From assembly GCA_949317995.1 (NCBI GenBank), contig OX439044.1, positions 51,478,166 to 51,542,165 on the forward strand: 64,000 nucleotides of DNA. The letters run 5' to 3'. The position numbers and the translations under genes were made by a program. Positions 44,998 to 56,605 of this stretch are shown here, piece after piece (position 1 is the stretch's first letter; every line of letters starts with the position of its first letter). Origin of the DNA: Acholoe squamosa (Eukaryota > Annelida > Polychaeta > Phyllodocida > Polynoidae). The notes under the pieces were generated by a model. The model was not told the origin of the DNA. It did not search any database and worked only from the letters and a program-made list of their open reading frames with translations.

Positions 44998-45076
44998 GTG
45001 ACTGATATCCAATAATAACATGCAACTCGGGGGGCTTCACCCCCCTCGTTGCATGTTATTGTTGGATATCAGTCAC
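44998..45076. repeat. Near-perfect hairpin, 37-bp arms, 5-nt loop
   Basis: Left arm 44998-45034, loop CTTCA, right arm 45040-45076; 34 of 37 positions pair. The arms end GTGACTGATATCC and carry a GGGGGG/CCCCCC clamp at the loop. Confidence 0.9.
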
Positions 45077-45531
45077 GCGTCATGACATATCCATTAATTA
45101 CTTGTTCACTGGGTAGCATTGCAATAGTGCATTATGGCGACCCTTTGGGACTCAATCAACCATGGAAGATCAGGCTCTACCCTGTTATAAGTCGCCATGC
45201 GAAATTGAAAGGTCGCCAGAAGGCAAAATTAGTTAGAAATATGTGGTGAAATGCAAAAGACGGAACTTAAACCCTATAAATGGAAAGTCCTATGCCAACA
45301 TGTAGGTGATTGTTTGTTTAATATCCCTTTCTAATAATTAAAAGTGTGGCAACTTAAAAGCTCTTTCATAGTATAGTCTTGTTTTACCCTTCCATTTGGA
45401 TGGGGCATAAAAGCTATTTTTGGGACCTACTTTTAGGGGAGATCTGTAATGGAATAAAGGCAATTTTCACAATCTTTTGGACATTTCTATGATAGTCCAG
45501 AGATATAAAAATACCGTTTATTCCATTACGG

Positions 45532-46545
45532 ACACCCTTGAAACCTATGGAAACCCTTTCCCTGAGGGCATGTTTAATTTTTTTTATATATATAAATGGA
45601 TAGATATGGTATACACTACTCCTCTTTTAAGTCGTCATGAGATGGGACATGCTGGTACTTTTAAGTTGCCATCACTGAACACTACTCTGTTCTTAAATCA
45701 CAAGTAGACGAGAAATAAAGGTTCAAAGTAATCTGCAGACAGCCTGACGCCTACTGACATTATATTAACATGTATTAACATGAAATGTATCAGTGCAATC
45801 ATCAGTGGCGTAGCACTCAATCAGCATCAGACAACACCCAATCAAAGTGATTAACTAGCCAATACTGTGGCCAGACAATGAGGTACTACTGAGTGATTGG
45901 TCTAGACATATTAAGACGAATCTACTGATAATTGAAACCAATACTACATGCGGGAAAATTATAGTTCTGGGCATAACCAAGTTAGACTACATGGTGACCT
46001 AAAAGCTCCACTAAGGGGAGCTAATAAGTCGCCATATATACTGGTTGTTACCTTTCATTTCCTATGGCGATCTATTTGCTCAAGCACAAAAGGCTGTCTG
46101 CAGATTACTGCAAACCTTTATTTCTTGTCTACTTGTGATTTAAGTCTTTATCATTGACATACTTTTTTTTTGTTTTATCCCTGCATTAAATGCAGGGACA
46201 AATAAGTCGCCATATGAATAAAGCTGCGCTACCAAGCTTCTATAGGCATGAAAGATGCTGAACAAATAAGTCACCATGTGAATAAAGCTGCGCTACCAAG
46301 ATTGTAATCCCCCAAAAATCTCCAATCCCCTGTTTTTGCTATTTGTCCCCCCTGGAAACCCTTTCCCAGAGGGGGGTGTTCTCCCCCTTGGATGTTTTAA
46401 TATTCTATTTTATGTATAGATGGATAGTATATACTACTCTTCTTTTAAGTCGCCATCCCCTGGATCTAAAAGTCGCCATTCTAGCATACTACTCTTGTTT
46501 TAAGTCGCCATTAGAATGGCGACTTAAAAGAAGAGTAGTATATAA
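45532..46545. repeat. Cluster of AAGTCGCCAT-containing repeats
   Basis: The block GGAAACCCTTTCCC, GATGGATAG.ATATACTACTC, TTTTAAGTCGCCAT occurs at 45546-45690 and again at 46353-46480. At 46495-46545 it is inverted (ATGGCGACTTAAAAG), forming a hairpin with 46430-46465. AAGTCGCCAT also recurs at 46027 and 46204. Confidence 0.65.
45692..46144. repeat. 54-bp inverted repeat pair around a 345-bp spacer
   Basis: 45692-45745 and 46091-46144 are inverted copies matching at about 50 of 54 bases (CTTAAATCACAAGTAGAC to CTGCAGACAGCCT). They may be the arms of a nonautonomous element. Confidence 0.8.
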
Positions 46546-47362
46546 GGGACATGGCTCTTGCTAAAGATAAAGAAAAGAAGGTTAAACATTCAAGGGATAG
46601 GGTTTCCCGGGGGGGATATAAAATGGGGCTTGGTTATTTTGGGGGTTATGGAGTTTAATTTCCATATCACAGCATGTACTGTAACCAAAGTGGCGACTTA
46701 TTCCCGGATTTGGCCGTTCCTTAATGGGTTAGGTGCCTGAGAGGGAGAGAAGGCTATTAGATCCGAGAATTGTGGAATGTGAGGGCTGGTGATCCATCAT
46801 GGTGGGACGCACATGTGTCTTCATTCAGATGGACCACACAATGGTCTGCAGGTAAGCAGCGAATCAATAGTAGGCATTTAGGGGTGAACACCTTAAAAGA
46901 GATGCCTGACATAGGGGTGGTGTTTATCATTCAGTATAAAGGAAAGGTCTACACCGAATTTGGAGGAAACCACGCTGATAAAGGCAATGCAGCGATGTTT
47001 GGGAGGGCTAAACGAGGGAATAAAGGACTTGGGTGAACTACAGCTTAAATATTGTTAAGAGGAATCTGACCTTTTTTTTTTTTTTTTTTTAGCTAATTTT
47101 AATGATTACCTATTCAATAGGTGAATCTAAAAAGGGAAATGTTCCTTTCCTAGATGTACGATTTGACTCTAACTTTGTGACCCAAACTTTTTTATTTCAT
47201 ACTAAGATCACAAATCGCATGAAAAAAAAATTCATCGAAACTATCTTTGGGGCCATGTGTAGCCCTCAATCTCAGACTTAAATAAAGACACTTGGAAATA
47301 TCTAGAAGTGTACTGCCTTTTTCACCTTCAAATCCTTTGGACAAAGGTCTTCACCTTTCCAC

Positions 47363-47548
47363 GGGCTTCCCTAGCCCACTTAAAAGGGTCTATTTCTCCT
47401 CTTTCCTATCCCCTCAGATGTGTGTGGTGCACATATGCGCGGGCACTGACACATTCCCCTGTGAAATTGTGTAATGTAGTTCTCGCCATGAATATGACCT
47501 TAGCTGTCGAAATGGCGTTAAACATCTATTACTCACTCACTCACTCAC
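47363..47548 (-). mobile_element. SINE-like repeat, copy 4 (reverse)
   Basis: Reverse-complement copy: starts GGGCTTCCCTAGCCCAC and ends ACTCACTCACTCACTCAC. It has the intact GTGAGT repeat end and appears the least diverged. Confidence 0.72.
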
Positions 47549-48737
47549 CTTTCCACAAATCCGTCACTGCTTTTAGGAAAGATTATTAGGTCCCATACTA
47601 AGAATACTAAGATCCATATTAGTTCATGTAACACCAGTCATATTGAATATCTAATGTGGGGTTCACCACGATCCACAGAGGAGCTACTGCAATCGGCAGG
47701 GCTATCCAACTTCACTATGTAGACCTGTACCATGGAGATACCCTGTTTCACTATGTGGTTATCTCTAATCAGATGCTTTCGCCAATGGTTTTTCTTATGA
47801 CCATTATAGGCCTACCATGTTGACCACAGCATCCCTTTTTACTGAATATCACACTGTTCTCGTTCTTCACGATGGCCTGAGATATATATGCATCTAACAC
47901 CAAAAAGGGACCAAGTCTTATGCTGCAGTTCTCTTAAAGGAGGCATATAACAGGCAATGATTTAGTTGAAGTTTTACTTTGGACATGGTAGTTAGAATTC
48001 CAAAGTGGAGTCAGATGGCGTTTTTGCAAGAATCAATTTGCTTGAAAATTAAACACAATTTGCTTCCAATATGGATACTTGATTGTACTTAATGAACGAT
48101 AATTCAAATTGCTAGCGATATTCACTAATTCGGATTTGAGAAAGAGAATAGTTTTGATGACCCCCGTCTCCCTGCTGCCAGCAAGTAGTTAGCACTCGAA
48201 TAACACCCAATTTCTGTCCTTATACTCTGAAGGTCTATCCCTTACCCCCACTCGACAATATTGTGTTACTCTGTTGAGTGCAGAAACATCTATATGGACT
48301 CTCATACGCCCCTTATACAACATAGTATAACATTTATAGTATTGGAAGAAGGATAACCATTCTGTGGCGTAGGTGGGGCGAATACAAATATATATGTCCC
48401 AAAGGAAAAGAAAAACAAAATTCCACCATCAGGACACTGTCCATGGCCGTGGCTGTCTGCCAAGCTGCCAAAGGGACAGAAAAAGATAGAACTAGATCTA
48501 TCCATGTGAAGCCTGACTGGTGGCATCCTGTGCCAGAGTAATTAGTTTTAGGGAGGGGCAGGTAGGGGTACAGGTAAGTGAAGGGAGGGAGGGGGGGGGG
48601 GGGTATGTGGGCGGGGTAACTGGGGGGTATAGGGACTGATAGTAGGGATTATGGTGCTTCCTTGTTGTGTGGTTTAAAATTGATTCAATGTAAAAAACTC
48701 CCCTATGTCGTTGACTCTTTAAAGGCTCTATGCTCTA

Positions 48738-48902
48738 CCGTAGTCAGGGGCGTGAGAAGCAGTTTCAAAGTGGGTGGGACCAGGGGGGTTTTCGGCAATT
48801 TTTGACCTCCCTTTGCTTGACCTTTTAGTTTTGACCTTTTGAGGAGTTGGCCAAAGGTGGGGGGGGGGGACGTGTCCCCCCTGCTTTCCACGCCCATGGT
48901 AG
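48738..48902. mobile_element. Small inverted-repeat element (GGGGCGTG ends)
   Basis: Left end AGTCAGGGGCGTGAGAAGCAG and right end CTGCTTTCCACGCCCATGG form imperfect inverted repeats. It has G-rich interior runs and no coding capacity. Confidence 0.5.
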
Positions 48903-49070
48903 TGGCCCATATAAGCGCCCGGCCGCTCATTGATTTCATTCCCCCCGTACCCCCAGGCGCTTATTTGAATACTGTTTTTAGTGCGAATAATTTCAGCGAC
49001 CCTGTACCGCCGACTCTTATATGAGACCGGCGCTTATTTGAGACCAGGCACTGAAACGGGCCATTACGGT
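48899..49070. mobile_element. MITE with GCGCTTATTTGAGAC interior
   Basis: The inverted ends include GTGGCCCATATAAGCGCC and the complement of TACCGTAATGGCCCG. The interior matches the 37379 element (GGCGCTTATTTGAATACTG). It directly abuts the element at 48738-48902. Confidence 0.6.
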
Positions 49071-52000
49071 ATTTATTTGCTATTATGGTGCATCTTTAGT
49101 GATTCCAATCATCAGGAGTGCCTTCAGTCATTTTGCTCACCCTTTTAAAGTGGCTCAACCTTGTATGGTGGGGAAAATGGTCAAGAGAACCCAGCTGTTG
49201 AAAGAAAGTGAAATGAGAACCATGGAACCAGTGGTGAATGAAGTAATTTCTCAATCTAACAACAGGGTATTTGATGTCCAAAGAAATAGGTAAAATCCTG
49301 ACATTTTTAGTGAATGGCAATTGAGTGAATAAAAGAGAGTATGATGTGAGGATAAAACAGGAATAATGATTCAGTAATTCATACTTTCAAACTTGTGGCA
49401 TTCTATATGTGAACCTTTAACGTGTTTGACATTTGGGTAATCTAAGAAGCTTTATATACGTGTGGACTATAAACTCAGATTACTTTCACTTTTAGACATG
49501 TACAACTTGAGAAGGAGCCGCACCTCCGGAGAGGAAAAACGCTATTCCTCAAGTGTCAACGTCTTAAAAATAATAGGAAACTGAAACATCGATATCAAGA
49601 TAAATTATGATCTCACACTTAAATCTTATAAACTACAGTCATCCTTTTTTTCTGCAAAGTGTTTTCGACCCTTGAAATTGTGAACCATGCAATGATCTAC
49701 ATGAAAAGTGCAGTAAGACTTTACTTGTTGTTCTAAAGTAGAAATCACCTTTTTGAAATGACAATTGTGTTGTACTCCTAACTTTGAATCAGAATGAGAT
49801 GTTCTTCTGCTTTCAAAGGTTGGCAAAGGACCTTCAATATGTAAAATAGCTAAGGCTCTCAATGCAATTAAATGTCAACATTGAATAAGTATAGTGACTG
49901 CGATTAGTGAATATATTAGAAGAAGGAAATGAAAATGAAAGAGACAAGGAAATACAAAATGCATGGGAATCAAACTAATTTCAAAAACAAATTAGTCAAT
50001 GAACCTTTGACCCCATTTTTCTACCCTCCAGCCCGACATGACCCCTTCCCCGGTGTCGTACACTTTAAAGGGGTTCGGCTGCCTGTCTGAGTGCTAAGGG
50101 ACGGGTGTGAATTCATTGTGGTCGTTGTGTGAGGCTAAATCCACTTTCCTTAAACTACCAGGACGTTATGCAGTTAGCCCATGACACCCAGGGGTACAGT
50201 GCAGAGGCCCATAGGCTGGATGGCCAAACGGCTGCTGACGATCGAATCACTTTGGTATGTAGATCCTCCTCTACCGGATCAATTTCCATAAATTAGGGAT
50301 CCAGCATTCTACACATCCGCCTCATCTCCTACATCCACCCAGTGCATAAATCCATGCTGGGTATGCAGGAGGAAGGGGTAGAAGGGGATGTGGCACCCTT
50401 TGGGGCTGGGTTGGACTGGCAGTGATGGCCAGACATCTGTTTCTAAACACCCACACAAATCCATTATATCGATGGAGATGAAGCATTTTTATCTATACAT
50501 GTAAGCGATAATTGCACATCCGTCATGGTGGCATTCTTGTGTTCTTGTCTTGGACCATATTCTGACACATTCTGTCACCTGGGCAATTATTTGCAGTTGC
50601 TAGATTCAAAGACACATTCTTGGCATATGGTATATAAGCCACTATTAGCGTATCAACACGGTGAAAGACGTATCTGTAACGTATCACACCTCCAAGATTA
50701 GGTTAAACTTCAATTGAAAGATATAAGATATAAGAGTGGCGAAAATATCTACCGCACTTAAGCATGGACATAGCTATATCTGTTTTATCTAAAGAGATAA
50801 CAGTGGTTTTCCATTATCACACTTTCAAGAAAGGTTCAAGATGACCTGAGGATGATAATCAGTCTGAGGACATAAGACTGGATACAGGACAAGTCCAACA
50901 CCAAACTCTCTCATGCCACAGATTGTTGTGGCCAATTTGAAATTCAATTAGTTTCTATGGCTCAGAAGGAGCTGGCAAAAAGCTGCCTACCTATCAGCAT
51001 TATTTTAAGCTGCTTCCGAATAATTTATGAAGCTGTGAACAATTAGCCCTGTGCGTGCTGTTAAAACACAAGAGCCCCCACTTGATTTATTTATGCTAAG
51101 AAATCCATGATTAATAAGCCTACCTGCCATATTCCTCTCCAAAAGGATATATCTAACTGTTAGTTTATTCCAATGTATTTTTGCATTGCAACGGTGGCCT
51201 AGAGGGTATGTGTTTTCGATATTTTATGAATAACAGTTAGGCTGTTCTATCCCAAGTCAGATCCAGTCTGTTTCAGTATCTCAATTCTTTCCATCCCAAA
51301 AGCACAGTAGTACTCCACCCTTGGACCAACCAGGGGCCCGAGGTTCCCGCCCTTTCTTACCACTAATGAATCACTCCATCTTCCCTAATTAACAGTCTGG
51401 TCACTTGAAATGTTCATTATACCAGAGGCAACTCTTTGTTTCCTTATTAGGATTTTAACATGAAAGGCATTTTTTCAAGTTCACAATTACCCTAGGGCCA
51501 CAATAATGGGTGAACAAAAATGAGGAAAAATGAAAGGGGGGAGGGGGGAGAGAAAAAGGTGTGTTGCAGGTTCAAATTGAGAAAAAACAACTAGATCCTT
51601 GGTATCTAGGAGTATAAAAATTGGAAATGATGGGAATGACGTGAGCTTGGTTACACCCAAATTAATTCCATTCTGGAATCAGCCGTCACTGAAACTGAGA
51701 AACCACCGGTATTTATTTGCTCTCTTTCTCTTTCACAGCATGGTGTCTTTAGATCAGTGGTCAACATATATACATATATTTCTGAGAATACCACATCGCC
51801 GGCAGGTGTATCTCCCCTTTTGGTCATTCTCGAGCATTGGGGCAATTTAATCATTTGAGAACTCATCAGGAATTTTCCAAGAATTGAAGGGCGTTCTTTG
51901 GATGTAAAAGCTAAGGATTTATACTTTCTGTAAAACTTTCGGTACCCATGCAGGAGGCTGTTATAGCTCAGAGAAAACTCACAGGCCCCTATCTGTTAAG

Positions 52001-52288
52001 GTATTTGTTCCCATGCAAACAAGCTTATTTCTCCACTTCCACTGATGACAGGGGGAGCCACTATCATGGCACCAGAAAGCACATAGCACAACAGACAACA
52101 TGACCATCAATAGGTAAATTCTAGGTGCAACTTAATCCTGTCCCTGTAATCGCCATCTTGATTTAAAGCCATCCGTCTATTTCCTTAACCGTCCACGGCT
52201 TACAAAGTGAAGGTCTGACCAGGGAGTCAAACCACCAGAGTCATGGAACAGGATGACTCTGTGGGGTTGATAAACCTATCGAAGGATA

Positions 52289-52351
52289 GGCATGATGCTC
52301 CAATCCAAGTGATGGCGAGTAGACTCGCCAGCACTGCATTGATGCATCATG
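52289..52351. repeat. GGCATGATGCATCAAT-family element, best palindrome
   Basis: A compact hairpin: GGCATGATGCTCCAAT and TGATGGCGAGTAGAC pair with the complements GACTCGCCAGCACTG and CATTGATGCATCATG. The flank GAACCTGGAGGCATCAGG matches the outer part of the other copies. Confidence 0.65.
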
Positions 52352-52530
52352 TTGACCAAGGATCATGAACCTGGAGGCATCAGGTGGCCCTAAAAGGGTT
52401 AACCACAGAACACTGAACAAATTACACCTTTCCCACCAGTGAGACTACCGTCAGCACCCTTTGTTGGAGACTGGCTAATAATTAATGTCGGTCTGTGATT
52501 ACCGTTCAGGTAGAACTAGAAGCGCGACTA

Positions 52531-52820
52531 GGCCAAAAAAAAATTGTTTGTTACCAGTAACATGACTTGAAAAGGTAGGGTCGGTAGGTCGGATTTTTTT
52601 TTTAATTAAATATTTATAGGAAATGTTAGGGCACGTATCCACATATCAATGAATATATCAAATTCTTTGATTTCACTGTGAAATAATGATGGAAAAGGTT
52701 GGCAACTGTGAAAAAGGGGAAGAATATGAAAAGGAAAATGCGTAAAAAAATATAAAAAGTCCTTAAAAAAAGTATGAAAACTTTCTAAAAATTAAGAAAG
52801 ATTCCTAGAAAAAAAGAGGC

Positions 52821-52853
<33 letters not shown>

Positions 52854-52916
52854 CTTTTCTGACTCTGTTTTGCTAGGGTCGGTCGGGTTACTGGAAACAA
52901 AACTTTTTTTTTGGCC
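52531..52916. mobile_element. Inverted-repeat element with GGCCAAAAAAAAA ends
   Basis: Left GGCCAAAAAAAAATTGTTTG then TTACCAGTAAC. Right end is the complement of GGGCCAAAAAAAAAGTTTTG then TTTCCAGTAACCCGACC. The interior holds GGTAGGGTCGGTAGGTCGG and a poly-A run (52829-52853). There is no coding capacity. Confidence 0.65.
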
Positions 52917-52924
52917 CTTAAGAC

Positions 52925-53720
52925 TCAGAGATGTCAGTTGGGTATGGGTTAAACCTGCTTAATTCCACCTGCTGAAGCCTGAACTATGCTCAGCCTTATG
53001 CTCCCTAGAAGTAGAAAGGAAGTGTTATAAGGGTATCTGTGATTAAGGTGGCTGGTGGGGATTGCCAGTTCACCATTTGAACACCAGGGGTCTCCTGTGC
53101 TCTATTGGAATTATGAGAACGAAATATGGAAAATTCTGAATGGGTTGAATAGGGATTTGAACTCCAGACCTCTTGTGTACAAGGCAGAGATGTAACACAT
53201 GCGCCACAGAGTCAGTTGGAGGAGGGAATTTGGAATGTACCATATAATCTAGATATACTTATTCTAGCCATTCCCCTTAAGGAAAATTTTCAATCATCCA
53301 AAACATTAGAAATATGGCTGGCACCATATGTCAGAACTACACTCACTGCAAAGATATGTGTATAATTTAAGTGCTGAGGGAGTTATAAGAAAATCTAATT
53401 ACTTTTGGATATGACTCTGTGGATTTATGTTGCATATTGCTGTATAATCCTATATAATAATAAAAGTTCTGTATCTCAGAAATATGCCTGGGACGCCCAC
53501 ATTTTTATTGCATATATGAATAGTACATATCATTTTGGGATTCTGGTGATAATCTGGCGAAAATCTAATTACTTTGATTCTATCCCCGCCAGCCACCTTA
53601 ATGCAATTATCTCTATCCAAATTATGACCACATGTTAGAAGAAGCCTCTGAAATGTCTGATTTTTAGGAATTGTAGAACATCTGAAAATAGACGGACCTC
53701 TGAAGGTCTGACATCTCTGG
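52925..53720. mobile_element. hAT-like nonautonomous element
   Basis: The inverted ends TCAGAGATGTCAG and CTGACATCTCTGG are bordered by CTTAAGAC on the left and CTTAAGGA on the right, a 6-of-8 target duplication. The interior repeats GAAAATCTAATTACTTT twice (53392 and 53560) and includes a tRNA-like segment. No transposase frame is present. Confidence 0.6.
53150..53215 (-). pseudogene. tRNA-like sequence (pseudogene or SINE head)
   Basis: The minus strand has an A-box-like TGGCGCATGTG, a CTTGTACACAAG anticodon-arm-like hairpin, and a B box, GAGTTCAAATCC. The acceptor stem does not pair well, so it is not called as a functional tRNA. Confidence 0.45.
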
Positions 53721-55605
53721 CTTAAGGAGATGGTCTCAGGGGGAGGTCAAGGAAGAAAACCTCCACCACACTGACCATATACATCACTTCCTTAATTAAC
53801 TAGCATATTGAAGGTTAGAGATCCCTTTCACTACGGTGTTCAGTCCGCGCTTAGAGGGCACAGACAAACACCTATTTTCGCTCTTCTCAGACTAATCTTC
53901 CATTTATGGGCATTTACCATCAATATACAACATGAAGATGTATACTAAATGGGAAGCTATGGTTCCATACTACACATGCATGCCATCATCCAAAAGGATT
54001 ATAGTAGTAAAATCATGGTTTTATATGAATAAGTAAGTGAGAAGTGACTACTTTCAGCTGTCTGGGGAGGCACGCACTTTGGTAGTGGAAATTGATGGCT
54101 CTCCAAAAACTCCCTATCCAGACTTGGCTATAATGCTGGGCTAAACTAGGCAAATCAGTCCAAACTAGTATGATATAGGGCTACATTACCATCTGTGCTA
54201 CATATTGATCAGAGCACAAACAGTATAACTACAGCAGAATCCATCACAAGAAGTGCTCAAACACCTTTTATGCCTAGGAAAATGGAAATGCAGCAGGGTA
54301 CATGTGAATGTTATGTCACTCAACAATCTTCTGTCCAGAACTCAAAAATATTGGAATAGAAAAAGTCAGCATTTTATAGTAAGATTGATACCCCCTGTGT
54401 TCCCAAATAATGCACTGTGTGTACCTTTACTATAGCACAGGTAGGCCCCACTCACTGCAGAGGCTGCTCAGGGTGCACGTGCTCCCCACATTCACAGAAA
54501 CTTGACCGACAGTCTAGACCACTCTCTATGGCAAGACTATGGTGAGTTTGTCTGTCTCAAAACGCTGTTTTCTTTTAAAACGGAACTAGTGATGATAAAG
54601 CTACAATTGTTTCAGCTTTGTATTATTCAAGATCCCCTTCATCCATTCTGGTTGAAAATCAAAGTTTTTCTCCGTTTTCTAAAAATAGACTAAACGCTTT
54701 ACTTTCACATAGCTCTATGTGGTAAAGCCTAACGGTAACATATTCCTTCGTCACCTGTGCAACCTAAAGGTTGATGCCTTCCTAAATTCGTCAGATAGGC
54801 TATAACTTTTAACTATTTAATCAAGGTAACATGCTCCTTCTTTACGTATGTGTCCTATGTGATGTGGATCTATTCTCTCTCTATGTGGCATAGGTCACAG
54901 ATATCTTCTCTGACTATAGGCCTATGGCATTGGTCACCGATCATTTTATTAACTTTATTCACAGGCCCTATATGTGCGTATATGGCACATGACAATGATC
55001 ATCTATCAATGTGAAATGTGTTGTAGATATGCTCTTTAATTAACTATAGAGTATAGTTCAGAGACCCCTTCTGTTTATAGCTATAGATGTGGCATATGTC
55101 ACATATTCTTTCTTGTTCTAAAGGCCAGAAACCGGCTATCAATCTAACAACCCATGCAGCTACGGCTAATTTGTATATACATACCCCTACTAGATAGGGA
55201 AAACTACTTATGTCAAAGAGCTACAGTCTAGAGCTATAACCATTTAGCTACTGAGAGAATTCAGAGTGGAATTGAGGTGGGCAGGTTGGGGACGCTGGGT
55301 GTGGACGTCAACTGACGTCAGGGCCGCAAATAAGCAGTAAAACTAACAGTAGCTCTCTGTGTCAATATGGAGAGTGCAATGCGACATTACCAGAAATTAA
55401 AAACCCTGGCTGTCACGCCTATCAACTGTCGCCCAATTGGAGAAAAAGGGAATTAACCAAGTGGAATGGAAAACGTGAAAATGGAAAGAATCAGGGCGTT
55501 TCCTCAACGTGCTCTCCTCTACCAAGACTTGAACACAGGTCCCTCTTAGTGGCCCCAGCTCTTGGTAACCATGGCAACCAAGAAACCGTCAATGCATGTG
55601 CCAGT

Positions 55606-55747
55606 CCAGAGATGCCACTCACTAGCCGACAAAAACCAGGAAAACTGAACTTTGGACACATTTTCCCAGGAATTTAACATGATTCGATACAGAAATTTTA
55701 GAATCAAACCAGGAATTCCTGGTAAACCAGGAAAAGTGGCATCTCTG
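55606..55747. mobile_element. Small hAT-like inverted-repeat element
   Basis: CCAGAGATGCCACT on the left and AGTGGCATCTCTG on the right, with ACCAGGAAAA repeated inverted next to each. The ends resemble those of 52925-53720. No target duplication was found. Confidence 0.5.
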
Positions 55748-56605
55748 CAGACCCATGGGGTGTGAGACATGGTTGCTACGGTTCCCATCCTGTTGGAATC
55801 CCCCAGCTCAGGTCCGATTAGGTCGAACCTCCTTCCCATTGCTGGCGTCGAATGAGAGATTTTGGATGGTTTACAAAGAGGCATCAATTTTCTTTAGATT
55901 GCATTAACATCTACTTGCTAGTAAGCAGAAACTTACTTAGCATGAGTTGTGTTACCATAACAACTATCATAATTCCATGTCATCATAAGCCATGTGACCT
56001 TTGATAATGATTTAATTAATACCAGGAGTGAGGTGTGCAGACGCCGTACAACTATACAAGGTTTCCCGTTGGTAAACAAATTAAGGTTATGTTTGCATTA
56101 AAGGTCGGATTATCAAGTCACATTATGTTTCTTCGGATGGAGTCTCTTCCTACATACCCATACATGTCTCCCTTAAATTCATATCAGCTGCATTATTCAG
56201 TTGTTGTAATTCACACTTTACTTTGCCCATACCTACCATGCTTTTCCTGGAAACCTAATTTCTAAAATGCCCCACCTCCCACCGCATCTAAGCCTGCTCT
56301 ATTCACTATGGTTGTTTCTATTACTGTAACATCCCAAACACGCAGAATTAGGTTCACATCTATATTGGCAGACCTTGTGTGTAAGTAACCTGCTGAGAGT
56401 GACTTGCATTAGTCACCCGGATGTGTGAGTAATTATATGGAATTTATTGGGGTTCTAATTACAATTGACAAGTGTGCATGTTAACCTTATTCGTGCCTGG
56501 AGAATCTTGAGGCATTGGCCACCTGCACATTACCAGTATATAAAAGTACATGGAACATTTCGTTGTTTCAAGATATTCTTAACAATCTAGATTGTCTCAA
56601 GATAT

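Larger units (their letters stand above)
42569..56605. other. Repeat-rich region; no gene recognised
   Basis: Only nonautonomous transposons, inverted repeats and SINE-like copies as listed. No exon-like frame with family similarity was found on either strand. 49100-52250 holds nothing I can name. Confidence 0.5.

Noticed and set aside
46700-47040. Possible exon around GVVFIIQYKGKVYTEFGGNH
   Set aside because: No splice sites in consistent phase and no family recognised; left unassigned.
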